64,000 nt of DNA from Medicago truncatula (Eukaryota; Streptophyta; Magnoliopsida; Fabales; Fabaceae), in contig NC_053045.1 of the NCBI RefSeq assembly GCF_003473485.1, positions 56,338,494 through 56,402,493 on the forward strand, in the 5' to 3' direction. Both the position numbers and the translations under genes were made by a program. Position 1 is the first letter of the stretch. Every line of letters starts with the position of its first letter. The notes under the pieces were generated by a model. That model did no database searches, was not told the origin of the DNA, and worked only from the letters and a program-made list of their open reading frames with translations. Below, in pieces: positions 49,435 to 60,761 of the stretch.

Positions 49435-52400
49435 GTTTGCATAAGGTTGTTAATGATGGTGTAACTGTGAATGTAAATGGTTATACTTATGGTGGTAATG
49501 GTGGAACTAGGTCTGTTGACGAGACCAGCGATGATTCAAATTCGGGTAGGAAAGTTAAGTTTTTGTGTAGTTTTGGTGGGAAGATTTTGCCTAGGCCTAG
49601 TGATGGCGTGTTGAGATATGTTGGTGGACAAACAAGGATAATTAGTGTTAAGAAAAATGTGAGTTTTAATGATTTGGTGCAGAAAATGGTTGATACTTAC
49701 GGACAACCTGTAGCTATTAAGTATCAGTTACCTGAGGAGGATCTCGATGCTTTGGTTTCGATTGCTTGTCCCGATGATGTTGAGAATATGATGGAGGAGT
49801 ATGGGAAATTGGTCGAGAGATCTCCTGATGGTTCTGCTAAATTGAGGGTTTTTTTGTTTCCGTTTTCGGAGGTTGATGTTACCGGTGGAGAGCAGCTTGG
49901 GGATTTGCAGGATACGGGGCAGAAGTATTTTGATGCTGTGAATGGTCTTGTTGATGGGAATGGGGTGGTTTGTGGTGGGTTCAAGAGTAAGGAGAGTGTT
50001 ACTAGTGCGGCTTCAACACAAAATTCTGATTTGAGTGGGATAGATTCTATTGATAGCCCAGTTGTCGGTCAAGGGGATTCAACGCCTTATGTTTTATCGC
50101 CTAGAGAGAATGTGGCGGGTTCTCCGGACACAAGTGCAGGTTTTTTGGTTTCTGAGTCTTGTACACCAGTTTACTCAGGTGCTTCGCCTGTTTCATTTGG
50201 CATGTCTGTGGCTAAGACTGGTCCAAATCACAATCCATATATTCATAATGAGGTTGAATTAGAAAAGTCTGTGCCTGTTGCTTTATCGCAGCAGCCATAT
50301 GAGTTGCACCAATCTAGAATGGAAATCCCACCTCCCTCACCTTATCTGAACCACACAGAATCTAGAATGGAAATCCCACCTCCCTCACCTTATCCGAACC
50401 ACACAGAATCTAGAATGGAAATCCCACCTCCCTCACCTTATCTGAACCACGCAGAGTATGTTCAGCTGCCTCCCCAGATGGGGTTCCCAAATCATCAGCT
50501 TTTAGGAAAGACGGGGCCTGTTTTCACCCAACAACAGTTTCATAATAATGCTTCCGGTTTAGCTTTCCATCAGGCCATCCCCGGAGCACAAATGACAATG
50601 ACTCAACCTTCTTCTCGTCTTGGTATAAGATCAAACGTCATCCAGCCACAACCATTTATGCAACCGCAGCACAATCATCTGAACCAATATAGTGACGAAA
50701 ATACATCAGGCATAAGGATTGTCCAGCTTCCTGCGGAACACAACTACAATACATATCAGGTTCCAGTGAATCAAGTTCCATCTATCATAGTTGGGGGTAA
50801 TTGCAGCTGGGTTCAGGTTCCTCCACAAGAGCATGTTGTTTTCTCTGATGGGTTATTACCTCAACAGCAAGTTATTACCCCAGAGCAAATCCACAGAGCT
50901 GAGGGCTGTTCTATGTGTCAGAAAAAGCTGCCTCATGCCCATTCAGATCCAGTGGTTCAGGATCAACACGATGGCAGTTCGAGTCCAGTTAATGATTCAA
51001 GCCCAAGCTACAATAGTTTTCCGATGGAGGACAACATAAAAGCGCAAGCAACAATGAGGGTTGAGCCTATGGTGGCATCACCCTTAAAGGAAGGCGTTGT
51101 TGAACAAGGTTTTAGCGCAAGACCAGGTGCCATTAGCAAATTGGAAGCTCATAATGGAGTAAGACCTTCTACTGATAATACTGGGATTTCTAATAATTTT
51201 GAGCCTCAACATGAAGGTGGTAGGATTTTTATACAAAATCCAAAAGAATTTGATCATAGCATGAATTCATGTATCCAAGAAACGATTGGTAGGATAGGTG
51301 AAAAACATTCTTCTGGGGATGGGCTTGGGGCCATGGGAACAACACCACCATCATATCCAGGTGATGTTGGCCACCAGCATAAGGCACCGGGTGAAACCTG
51401 GGTTAAACAAGATGAGCTTGTGAATAAAGATGTCAATAATGATATACCTATAGTTGATGGAACGGCTATACATACTTCGGAGTGCATTGCTCAAGTATCT
51501 CCCAAAGAATACACTAATGAGCTTACTGGTGTTGTTTCTAAATCAGATGCAGTAGATAGTTGGATTAGACAGGGATATCTTAGATCTGTTGATGGAGGGA
51601 ATGACACACTCAAGATTCACATGGCAGAAGGTTATGTAAGTAATGATCAATGCATGCTTCCAATTGATAAACCTTTAGAAGACAACACTCAGATTGCTGC
51701 AGAGGAAGAGGTGATTCTGGATAACAACTTTGGCACATCAAAATTGATAGTTGACGCAAATAAAATTAAGATGATAGGTGTGCAGCCATGTTCTTCTAAG
51801 GAAATTTCATCCAGGCACAGTTCCAGGACAGGGGAATACATTGATGTTGCACAACCACCTGTGTTGGACATTACTCAATCAAAGATCGTAAACCATCACA
51901 AGGATGATTCAACATCATCTACATCATCACCATCTTATATGTTTGGGGATATGCAGGATTCTCCAAACTCAGTTTTTGGCTATCAGGATCTTTGGAATAT
52001 ACAACAAGGTACCTTCTTTCCACCTTATGTACTGAGCAAACCTACATTGGAGAAAGAAACCTATTTTTATAAGGATTACTTTGGTGAAAATCCAGGAACC
52101 TACAAGAAATCAAATTTAGATGCACAATTGGATGGCAACCTCTACGAGTCATTCAAACAGAATTTAAATTTTGAAAATGGTTGGTGTGACAAAGGTTCGC
52201 AAATTGTTAGTCTAAAAAATGTAACTAGTTATAGATGGTTGCATAACTCGTAGCACATATTCATTTTGTTTTGCTTTGTTTATTAAAGGCTCAAACGAAG
52301 ACCAACAACTTAAAGTTGTTGCTGAAGATGTAGCAGCTTCTGTTCTGCACCCATGTGCTCCTTCAAATCCTAGCTTGCAAGCCGGAGATGTTTCCCGTCA

Positions 52401-55400
52401 TGAAAACATCGAGGAAGGTGATGTTCAAAATAATCTAATAGATGCGAAATGTAGAGATATAACTCAGGTGATTTTGTTTATAAATTGCTCAATATTTTTT
52501 TATGCCGTTCTCCCCTTCGATGCTATTTTGTTAGTATTATTTTAAATGTTATGTTATTTTTCCATTTAGGATGTCAAGAGCAACCCACCAGAAAAGGGTA
52601 ACTTTGGCTTTCCGACATCTGGTGTCGGACGTCTGCAGGTTGAATGTCTTTCATGTTTTCTCTTCTATGATTTTTTAAAATCAGCAGACCTGAGCTAACA
52701 CCTTTTTGTTGGAACTTTACAAGATTATAAAGAACTGTGACCTTGAAGAGCTGACAGAATTGGGTTCTGGTACCTTTGGAACTGTTTATCATGGAAAATG
52801 GAGGGGAACTGATGTTGCAATCAAGCGAATAACTGATAGATGTTTTGCTGGAAAGCCTTCAGAGCAAGAGCGCATGGTCTGTATTTTATCACTAAGATTT
52901 GCATTTTTTCCTTCTCTCGTCAGTGATCGAGAAACTAACTTACGTTGATTCTCTATTTATGCATCAAATAGAGAGATGACTTCTGGAATGAGGCAATCAA
53001 GCTTGCTGACTTGCACCATCCAAATGTGGTTGCTTTCTACGGTGTTGTACTTGATGGCCCAGGAGATTCTGTGGCAACAGTAACTGAGTATATGACTAAT
53101 GGTTCTCTCCGGACTGCATTGCAAAAGAGTGAGAGGTAATGTGTGCATACATTTATTAGAATGTGTATGTGCATGTTTGTCTCTTGGTTCCTTTTAATTA
53201 CCCTTATTTAATTTACTGTTTCCATAATGATAAAATCATGATACTAACACAATCATATCAGGAATCTAGACAAGCGCAGACGTCTTTTGATTGCAATGGA
53301 TGTGGCATTTGGAATGGAATACCTGCATGGAAAAAACATAGTACACTTTGACTTGAAAAGCGACAACTTGCTTGTGAATCTCCGAGATCCACACCGCCCA
53401 ATATGCAAGGTTTAAATGTTTGATACTGATGACCACTTAGTACATTGTGATCCATATAAGTTAGTTTCTTATTAATTCAAGTAACTATGTGACATACTTC
53501 TGTGCTGCTGAAATTGAGCAGACAAGTAATATCTTTGGAATGCACTGACGGGGGTTCCCTTTAAAGAACCTAATAAGCTAGATTGATCATTTCCTGATTA
53601 CACTGATTAAGGGAATGCAAGCCGTGGAAATCACTAAAATACATCGTGTGATGTATTAGATAACATCATTTGATATTTTAATTACGTCTGTGCTAAAGGT
53701 TTTGGTTAGGCTACATGTGATTGTGATGATGTAAGTGAAAATTTATATGCAAAAGGGTATAGTCATATATTGGTTAGAAATTTAGAATCGTTGCTTATAG
53801 GCTACAGCAAAGGTTTTGTTGGGTGACCAAATTTTCACTACAGTGGATATATGGGAACATAAACACAAAACAGAAATTAATGGGTATTCATTTGAAGGAT
53901 GAGTCATAGACTGATTAAGGTGCTGATACATACCCGCTAAACACAGAAAAATCACACCTATGAATGTGTAGGACTGGATTGTACATAACATAAGGTTATC
54001 TATCCGACTCTAGTTGGGAAGCCCCCATAATTTCGTACCCACAAGGTCATAATTTTAAGTTGGATTTAATGTTTAGCTTGCACTAACTTTCTAAAATGTA
54101 TAGATGACAGAAAAGTTAAAATCTGGTATGCAATTCTTTCATCACGTCACAAATTGGATTATGGTTCTTCTATACACATTGTGGAGATATAATTTCACTA
54201 ATAGATCCACATTCACTTTGTTTCTCATTAACAAGTGGTTTACCATTGAAAATCAGACTCCTCCTCTCTACGTTATTTGTTTTTCTTTGAGTGAGTTTTA
54301 TGTTGTTGTTATTTTTGCTGACTCTTTTTACTTGAACGCTGTTATTTGTGAATATGTTTACAATCTTTTGAAACAGTGAATAAATTGTGTTAATGTTGAT
54401 GTCATTCACACCATTACCTACTGAATTTTCATCTAAGAAACTAAATTATCTACCTTTTCTTTTGTTGAGAATGCTTCTAGCTTCATGCTCTGACTCTATA
54501 AGGCTTATTTCATACTTTGAAGTTTGAACACATTTAATCATTACTCAGAAAGCAAAGGGCTCTGATCATCTTAGAGTCAAAAAGTTTGAAAGCCGGCCTA
54601 CATTATCAGGCTTTAATCATGGAATGTCAAAATAAATTTGTTTCCTCCTGTTTAAGCTCTAACTCTCTTTCTTGCCTATTTTTTGTTCTAATTTAATTTC
54701 TACGCTATATTTCTTCCTTAGCTCAGACTCTCTTTTAAAAAGTTCTGCAATTTATGTCAAGCTAGTATTGATTATATGCATGGTAATAAGAATCTCGAAG
54801 ATTTGTTTCAGACTTTTTTTGGTGGTGCACATAAGAACTGTCTTATTCTGGTATATTCAGGGCATGAAACTGAAGGAAAACTCTATGAAAGTTTTAATAT
54901 GTTACATCTCACATACTATTTGAAAAAATTGTGACTGAAATTTTATACCTAAAGTAATTTTAATTTCTGTTATAGTCCATTGATGCATTGACCAAATGTA
55001 AATCCCTCCAAAGTCACTGAAAATTCTACCTGTTGATTACTTTGTAGGATCATCTTATGTTAATTGTTACCAGGCTTCCCATAATGAGTAGTAGACAATT
55101 GCGTATGCTTATTTTTGGAAAATTCTTTGGAATGCTTCTCTCTAGTGTCCTTTGGTGATTGAACAATGACACAGCCTTTAATTCGCTTCCTGTTCTTTTT
55201 ACGAAGGAATTGATAATTTGCTCTTGACTAGTGTAGCATCTTATTTAGTTTACTGGAGCTTCATACAAGAATCTTTTGCTAGTCAAATCTTTGTTATGTT
55301 GTTTTTGTTTGCCATCCAACCTTACATATGTTTCATCGTTTTAGTTGTTATAAACTTGCAAACTTTTCATTACTTGTCTTAAGTAAGAAGTGTTTGTGGT

Positions 55401-56750
55401 CCAATTGAGATTGACTGTAAGACATAGGAGGTAGAAACCCCAGCTAAACCATTCAGTTTCTATAATTTGAAAACCAGCTGCATTGGTTAATGTTTATATC
55501 AAAGCAATTCAAACTTATTTTGGATTTGATTGGACTGTTTGATTGTGTTTTTAGCTTAGAATGGTACATAAAAAACCTAAGCCTATTTTGTATAGAGAAT
55601 TCATAAAATGACATAAACATCAGAAACAAAACATGGTCCATATATTTTTCCCTCAATTTTCCTTTGACTAGTTTTATTGTTATTCATTACTTGCTTTCTG
55701 ATCAACAAAACCACCATTATTTGAGCACAGAGTAATTTGTTTACAGTTTGTTTACAGTATAGATCGCAGAACAATTTGTTTACAGTTTACATATTTGCTT
55801 GCTCTTGATATCAGGTTGGTGACTTGGGTCTATCCAAAGTAAAATGTCAGACACTGATCTCTGGAGGTGTGAGAGGAACTCTACCATGGATGGCTCCGGA
55901 ATTGCTGAATGGAAGCAGTAGCCTTGTATCAGAGAAGGTCTATGCTTTTACTTAACCTGAAAGGTCCATGAACTTTTTTTCTGATATGTTTTCTTCATAT
56001 TTTGTCACTGTTTAAACTTGTTTTTGTTTTAGGTTGATGTCTTTTCATTTGGTATTGTGATGTGGGAACTCTTAACTGGACAAGAGCCATACGCTGATTT
56101 GCACTATGGTGCTATTATAGGTAATCCATGGTTGAATTCTTGAATTCATGGTAAATGTCAAGTAAATTAGTCTTTCTAATATATGAAACGACAATTTAGT
56201 CCATTAAATTGAATAACATTGGCTAATTTAGTCTTCTTTTTTTTTTTTTTTTTTTTAAATAAGACCGGTATTCTAAAGATTCTGTGTTTGTCTTGATGCC
56301 TGTAAGAGAGGATTCAAGGCAATATGTAGGTTTTTATTGGTTTTGATGGATGTTTCCTAAATGGATATTTTTGCGAAGGGATTAAATTGAGTGACATTCT
56401 TCAATTTAAGACAATTTAAGAGACCAAAATTGTTTGATCCTTGCAATTTAGATGACTAAAATGGTGATTAAATTTACAATTTAACTACATGTCTGAGTTA
56501 TTGAACAGTTTCATGTTGGTTTTCCAAATATAATTCAGGTGGTATTGTGAGCAACACTTTGCGCCCTCCAATTCCTCAATCTTGTGATCCAGAATGGAGT
56601 TTGCTGATGGAGAGATGTTGGTCCTCAGAGCCGTCAGAGAGACCCACCTTCACGGACATTGCTGATGAATTGCGTTCTATGTCAATGTCAACTAAACGCC
56701 AAAATCAACAGCTACAACCCTCTTCTTTGCACGCACAACTCAACAAATGA
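49101..56750 (+). CDS. PB1-domain Raf-like MAPKKK (group B, B4-type)
   Basis: Nine exons: 49101-52194, 52289-52467, 52570-52638, 52724-52876, 52972-53135, 53262-53409, 55815-55937, 56033-56120, 56539-56750, giving 1409 residues. A PB1 domain (residues about 152-255, [20 protein letters not shown] to LRVFLF) precedes a long Ser/Pro/Gln-rich linker and a C-terminal kinase domain (about 1122-1385): GSGTFG loop (1128-1133), VAIK Lys1148, catalytic Asp1250 in HFDLK, DLG (1272-1274), WMAPE. Group-B plant Raf kinases of this layout are known for osmotic-stress activation of SnRK2s; membership is inferred from architecture. HFD replaces HRD in the catalytic loop, as I recall for this subgroup. Exon 1 contains a poly-Asn run (94-111, AAT microsatellite) and three copies of a 16-residue repeat (405-452). 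Intron 6 is 2.4 kb. Confidence 0.95.
49390..49434 (+). repeat. Coding (AAT)n microsatellite
   Basis: About 14 AAT units encode the poly-Asn stretch in the kinase protein between the N-terminus and the PB1 domain. Length changes in multiples of three would leave the frame intact, so this tract is likely variable between accessions. Confidence 0.9.
50313..50456 (+). repeat. Three tandem 48-bp coding repeats
   Basis: [16 protein letters not shown] is encoded three times in succession, with only two or three base differences among units (50313-50360, 50361-50408, 50409-50456). The unit length is a multiple of three, so the frame is kept. The Pro-rich unit lies in the linker between PB1 and kinase. 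Confidence 0.95.
56160..56480. repeat. Possible MITE in the last kinase intron
   Basis: The left part (AATTTAGTCCATTAAATTG) and the right part, complemented (TTTAGTCATCTAAATTG), are inverted relatives, in the style of 'TTAGTCC' Mutator-like MITEs such as the copy at 1303. A T-run (56229-56256) sits between. No target duplication was found. Confidence 0.4.
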
Positions 56751-57717
56751 TTTTTATTATGTTCGTTTTAGATTGTTATAGAAGCAAAACAGGAGGATTT
56801 GCTTTTTAATGAAGGAAGTTCTTGCTTTCCAATTCATTTTTCCACAACTGTACAGCATGATGCTTTAACATCAGATTTCTCTCTGGTGTTTATCATCCAT
56901 TTGACTCACCAATGCATTTTGCAGTACGTATCATTGAGAGGGGAAGGTTAGGTTGTATATTCATATTATTGGTAACCTATGAACAGAACATTTTGTTCAT
57001 ATTTTGATAGTAACTTGTTTTATTGGATATTCTAAAATGTTTAACCATTTTCACGCATATGCATTGTTAATTAATTAATAGTACTCCATATTTTCTTATG
57101 ATCCTTGTTTATGACAGAATATATTTTTCTTATGATGATAATTGTTTTTGTTCATTCATTGAACTTTCTACTAGTTTGTTTATTTTCCTGTACCGTGCGT
57201 AGAATGGTTCCCACCCAATAAAAATAAGCAATTAAAGCATGACACGGTTTGAAACTTTGGACTATGGTGGGTCAACATGAAATGAAATTTAATCCTGATA
57301 TATACAAAATAAAATATTAATTAATATTGTATTGGAACATTGGTGTGAAGACGGAAAGAAATTGGAAGGTTGGAAGATTAAACATCAAGTTATTAAACTT
57401 TGATCTTGTGTTGTGTGAATTGAAAAAATAGAGTGTGGGGGTCCATATAAAATATAACACACACTAGCAGTGTTTAAATAGTGGTATTTATTTTTAAATA
57501 CTTAATAATGATGAAAATAATAATAATTATTATTGTTTATTCATAGATATCACTTCCCGTAATTTTAGGTTATGTTTGTCGTGATAAGATTGAGAATCCA
57601 ACTGAATGTCCTATCTTTCCTAGTTCAGAAATTACACTAAAGAGTTTCATTGAGTTGTCGGGAATCTTTCTCTCTTCTCCCTTTCTTGACTTGTGTTGAC
57701 GAGTCTTTCTTCTCTTC
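56751..57717. other. 3' flank of kinase gene
   Basis: The first 400 bases or so are likely 3' UTR and flank. No other gene seen. Confidence 0.4.
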
Positions 57718-57720
57718 ATC

Positions 57721-57930
57721 TCCTTTTTTCCGTCCCTTCGGAATTAAGAGTGTTCTTAAGACTATAGTCCCTTTTCGGTTTAGATGTCCCTTTGGAATTA
57801 AGAATGGTCTTAAATTCATAGTCCCTTCGATATTTTTATGTCCTTCGGAATAAATAATAATTTAAGATCATAGTCCCTTTTTCGGTGTAATGTCCCTTCA
57901 AAATTATGAATGATCTTAAAATATATTCTT
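57721..57930. repeat. Minisatellite, four units of about 47-54 bp
   Basis: Units start at about 57721, 57768, 57822 and 57874 and share the order TCCCTTTTCGG, GTCCCTTYGGAATTA, GAATGRTCTTAA and CATAG. Units differ by 15-25 per cent. Open frames across it on both strands reflect only the repeat. Confidence 0.8.
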
Positions 57931-57956
57931 CTTCGATTCTTGAAGAAGTTAGATGT

Positions 57957-58130
57957 TAGAATGGTGTAAAACCATATTTGAGTGATCATAGTATCATAGT
58001 TGGAGATGTTAATAATTAGAATGGTGGTAACACCATATTCGAGTGGTCTCAACACCATAATAGAGTGGTAACAGTACCATATTAAAGTGGTTTCAGTATT
58101 AAAAGAATGGTCTTGGTACCATATTGGAGG
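57957..58130. repeat. Minisatellite, six or so units of about 27 bp
   Basis: Recurring unit of the form GAGTGGTAACACCATATT, with variants ATGGTGTAAAACCATATTTG and GTGGTCTCAACACCATAA. It follows the 50-bp array after about 25 bases but has an unrelated unit. Confidence 0.75.
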
Positions 58131-58553
58131 TGTAATTCTCGAATGGTTTTCTACAGTGCAGTAGTTAATCGAACAGTTGTAGCTGAACTTGTTTTATCCT
58201 GGAGGCGGCGTGGTTGATAGTTTGCACAATTTTGAACAGTGCAACAAAACGTCTTAAAGAGAGCGACCTGATCGTGATTCAACCTAGTAAACTTGGGTAG
58301 ATGAATTTGGAAATCCAAATACAACAATTTAAAAATCCAAAAAGAACATATTGCTTCACTTATCATCTTCTATAACTTTTCCCATTATTTTTATGCTAAT
58401 ATAATATGTTATTGTTGAGTATTGTCAGCGTCGAAAGCGTATATAATGTAAGGAACTAACACACGAGGATATTTGCTTAGAACCTTCCATATATATATTG
58501 AAAATTCAAATTTGTCATACGGTTTCTTTGACTTTTCTTCCTTTCCTTCTATC

Positions 58554-58563
58554 ACCATATATA
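58554..58563 (+). promoter_or_regulatory. TATA box of the 58614 gene
   Basis: CCATATATATGC lies about 55 bases upstream of the ATG, so transcription would start about 25 bases before it. Confidence 0.5.
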
Positions 58564-58613
58564 TGCTTTCTCAATGATCAAATCCTCTATTAACTCACAA
58601 CTTAAAAAACAAC

Positions 58614-59063
58614 ATGGCTGCCTATGAGGGAAGACCATTGGTGATGGAAATGGAAATGGAAAGCAAACAAGATTTCGAAGAGACAAACGGGTATGGATGC
58701 GGGTGCGGATGGTCACGGATATTCACCTCGAAATGGTGGCAACGCCACGACGAAGAAGGTAAACATCTACTTAATGAAAAGAGTGAAGGAAATAGAGGAG
58801 AAGAGACATGGATGATGGACAAGTTGAAGAAGATGAAGGAGACTTCAGAAGTGATTGCTGGTCCTAAGTGGAAAACGTTTCTTAGAAAAATAAGTGGGTA
58901 TGGGAAAAAACAACAAAAGCATAGGTTTCAATATGATGCACATAGTTATGCTCTTAATTTTAATAGTGGGGCTCAAAGTGAAGATGAAGAATATTTGCCT
59001 CCAAGTTTTTCTACCAGGTTTTCTAATCCTTATCCAGATGCACGTCGCCAGAATGAAACATGA
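58614..59063 (+). CDS. Small plant protein with YDAHSYALNF motif, function unknown
   Basis: An intronless frame of 149 residues. The N-terminus is Met/Glu-rich, followed by GYGCGCGWSRIFTSKWW (Gly/Cys/Trp-rich, about 27-43), a charged helical middle (WMMDKLKKMKETSEVIAGPK), a basic stretch GKKQQKHR, and FQYDAHSYALNF (residues 104-115) with an acidic run and PSFSTRFSNP. It shares the motif order of the gene at 41988: basic region, F.YDA.SYALNF, acidic run, FS.R. The two proteins have little else in common, so duplication is old. The start codon sits in a short leader after the TATA box at 58554. No membrane segment or signal peptide. Confidence 0.8.
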   Translation: MAAYEGRPLVMEMEMESKQDFEETNGYGCGCGWSRIFTSKWWQRHDEEGKHLLNEKSEGNRGEETWMMDKLKKMKETSEVIAGPKWKTFLRKISGYGKKQQKHRFQYDAHSYALNFNSGAQSEDEEYLPPSFSTRFSNPYPDARRQNET

Positions 59064-59456
59064 TATATATGTAATGTTCTTGTATTTACAAAGATTTTAA
59101 TTTAATTGATTACCTACATTTGTTATATAATTCTATATTTATTTGAACCGATAAACAAATAAATAAAGTAAGGATTTCAAGACAAAAATTCAAGGAATGA
59201 TTCGATAGCAAAAAGTTATGGATGTATTCGAAAAGTATGCAAGTGGTATTGACGACGCGTACAAAGTCGTTTATTCGTTACCTTTGCCTTAGGACAAATT
59301 ATTTGACTCGTAATTCCTTATCGTGTTAGAGGGCAATTCAAGTTGTCTTCTTGCAATAAAGGTATAAATAAATATCTTTGATTTATAATCCATCAATCAT
59401 CCTTCACCTTCAATCAAATTTCCAAAGAAAAGAAAAGGTATAAATAAATATCTTTT
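59064..59456. other. Intergenic with a short direct repeat
   Basis: No gene seen. A 20-base phrase beginning AAAGGTATAAATAAATATCT occurs at about 59357 and again at about 59434, the second touching the MITE at 59457. Confidence 0.6.
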
Positions 59457-59770
59457 GGCTTAATTGCATTTTTGGACCCCTATCTTTTCAAAAGTTGTGG
59501 TTATGGACCCCAAACTAATTTAAATATATAACAGCCCCCTATGTTTTGATTCTTTGGCAGTTTTGACCCCCCAAGGCAAAATAAAAATAAAAAATTTGAC
59601 ACGTGGCACCTCACTTAAGGTGCCACGTCAACTTGACCGAGTCAACACTGGACTGGGGGTTCAAAACTGCCAAAGAATCAAAACATAGGGGGCTGTTTTG
59701 TATTTAAATTAGTTAGGGGTCCATAACCGCAACTTTTGGAAAGATAGAGGTCCAAAAGTGCAATTAAGCC
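59457..59770. mobile_element. MITE with GGCTTAATTGCA ends
   Basis: The left end GGCTTAATTGCATTTTTGGA and the right end, complemented, GGCTTAATTGCACTTTTGGA are inverted copies. Inverted similarity runs inward for more than 100 bases, and the arms contain CATAGGGGGCTGTT/AACAGCCCCCTATG and GACCCCC blocks. The short centre includes CACGTGGCACCTCACTTAAG. No clear target duplication was found, because the termini extend ambiguously by CTTTT/AAAAG. Confidence 0.8.
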
Positions 59771-60761
59771 AAAAGAAAACTACAACTAATTAAAAAAATT
59801 GAGATTTTCTTTTCAAATTATATAGATAGAACAATGTAAAACCACATTAAAAACACCTCCAACACTCTACGATCTTTTGTATTTCATAATCCGAAACAGG
59901 CTGGAGGATGGAAAAAGAAACACATTGCAACACGAGTACGGGCACGAGAATACGACAATTTTTAAAAATTATTAAGGCACATGTATGTCAATAAAAATAT
60001 CATAATAAAATTTTGAATTGGTTACAACAACAATATGTCGTTGAGTAAAAAAATGATTTGAATACATTCAAATCAAATACGTTTTTTTTAGTGTTTGATT
60101 TGTGTTGGTTCAGTTTGCAGTTTTTTTATTGGATTGATTCCGTTTTGAAAACCTTATAACTATTTTTTTTAGTAGTTTTTTGTTATTTTAATGAATTAAC
60201 GTTGTAATTCACTTTTTGAGTGTTCAAACAAGAGTTTTGATACCAGGAAGAGTGTTGTAAATGTGAAGAAATATAAACAAGACTTTTACTATAAACATAA
60301 ATTAAATATAAAACTTCCAAAATAAATAAATAAATAAAATATTACTGAGGATCTCCTTGTAAAATTTCAATTTTGCAAGTAATGGCTGATTAAAAAACTT
60401 TTCGTAATGAATGTACTTGATCTAAAAACTTCCCATACATGCCACAATATTCTACAATGGCAAGTCACCTAACTATTCAATGTAGTTCAGATTTGATAGA
60501 ATTTCCAAGTTGATGTAAGTTTGGAATTCTAGCTAGGAAATTGGTTACAAAGTTGGCGAAATAAAAAGAAATCAACAATAAATTATTCCCATATGAACCA
60601 AAATTGAGTAAAACAATTATCTCAGATAAACTACCTCTACCAAACATGTCAATAGTCAACTTGGTTGTTTCAACTTCCATATTTCTTCTCAAAGTTCTTC
60701 CTTCTTAAACTCTCACTCACTCACTCACTCATCATGAACCAAGAATAATCAAATCTACACA
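59771..60761. other. Intergenic, upstream of ABCG gene
   Basis: AT-rich, with no gene seen. Just upstream of the ABCG start, 60709-60733 carries a (CTCA)n tract, probably in the 5' leader. Confidence 0.4.

Noticed and set aside
51254-51487. Minus-strand frames inside kinase exon 1
   Set aside because: Antisense shadows of a long coding exon.
53410-55814. Possible nested gene in the 2.4-kb kinase intron 6
   Set aside because: Only short unrelated frames; no domain, no splice structure, no clear transposon ends.
57637-57853. Open frames on both strands
   Set aside because: They are produced by the 50-bp minisatellite.
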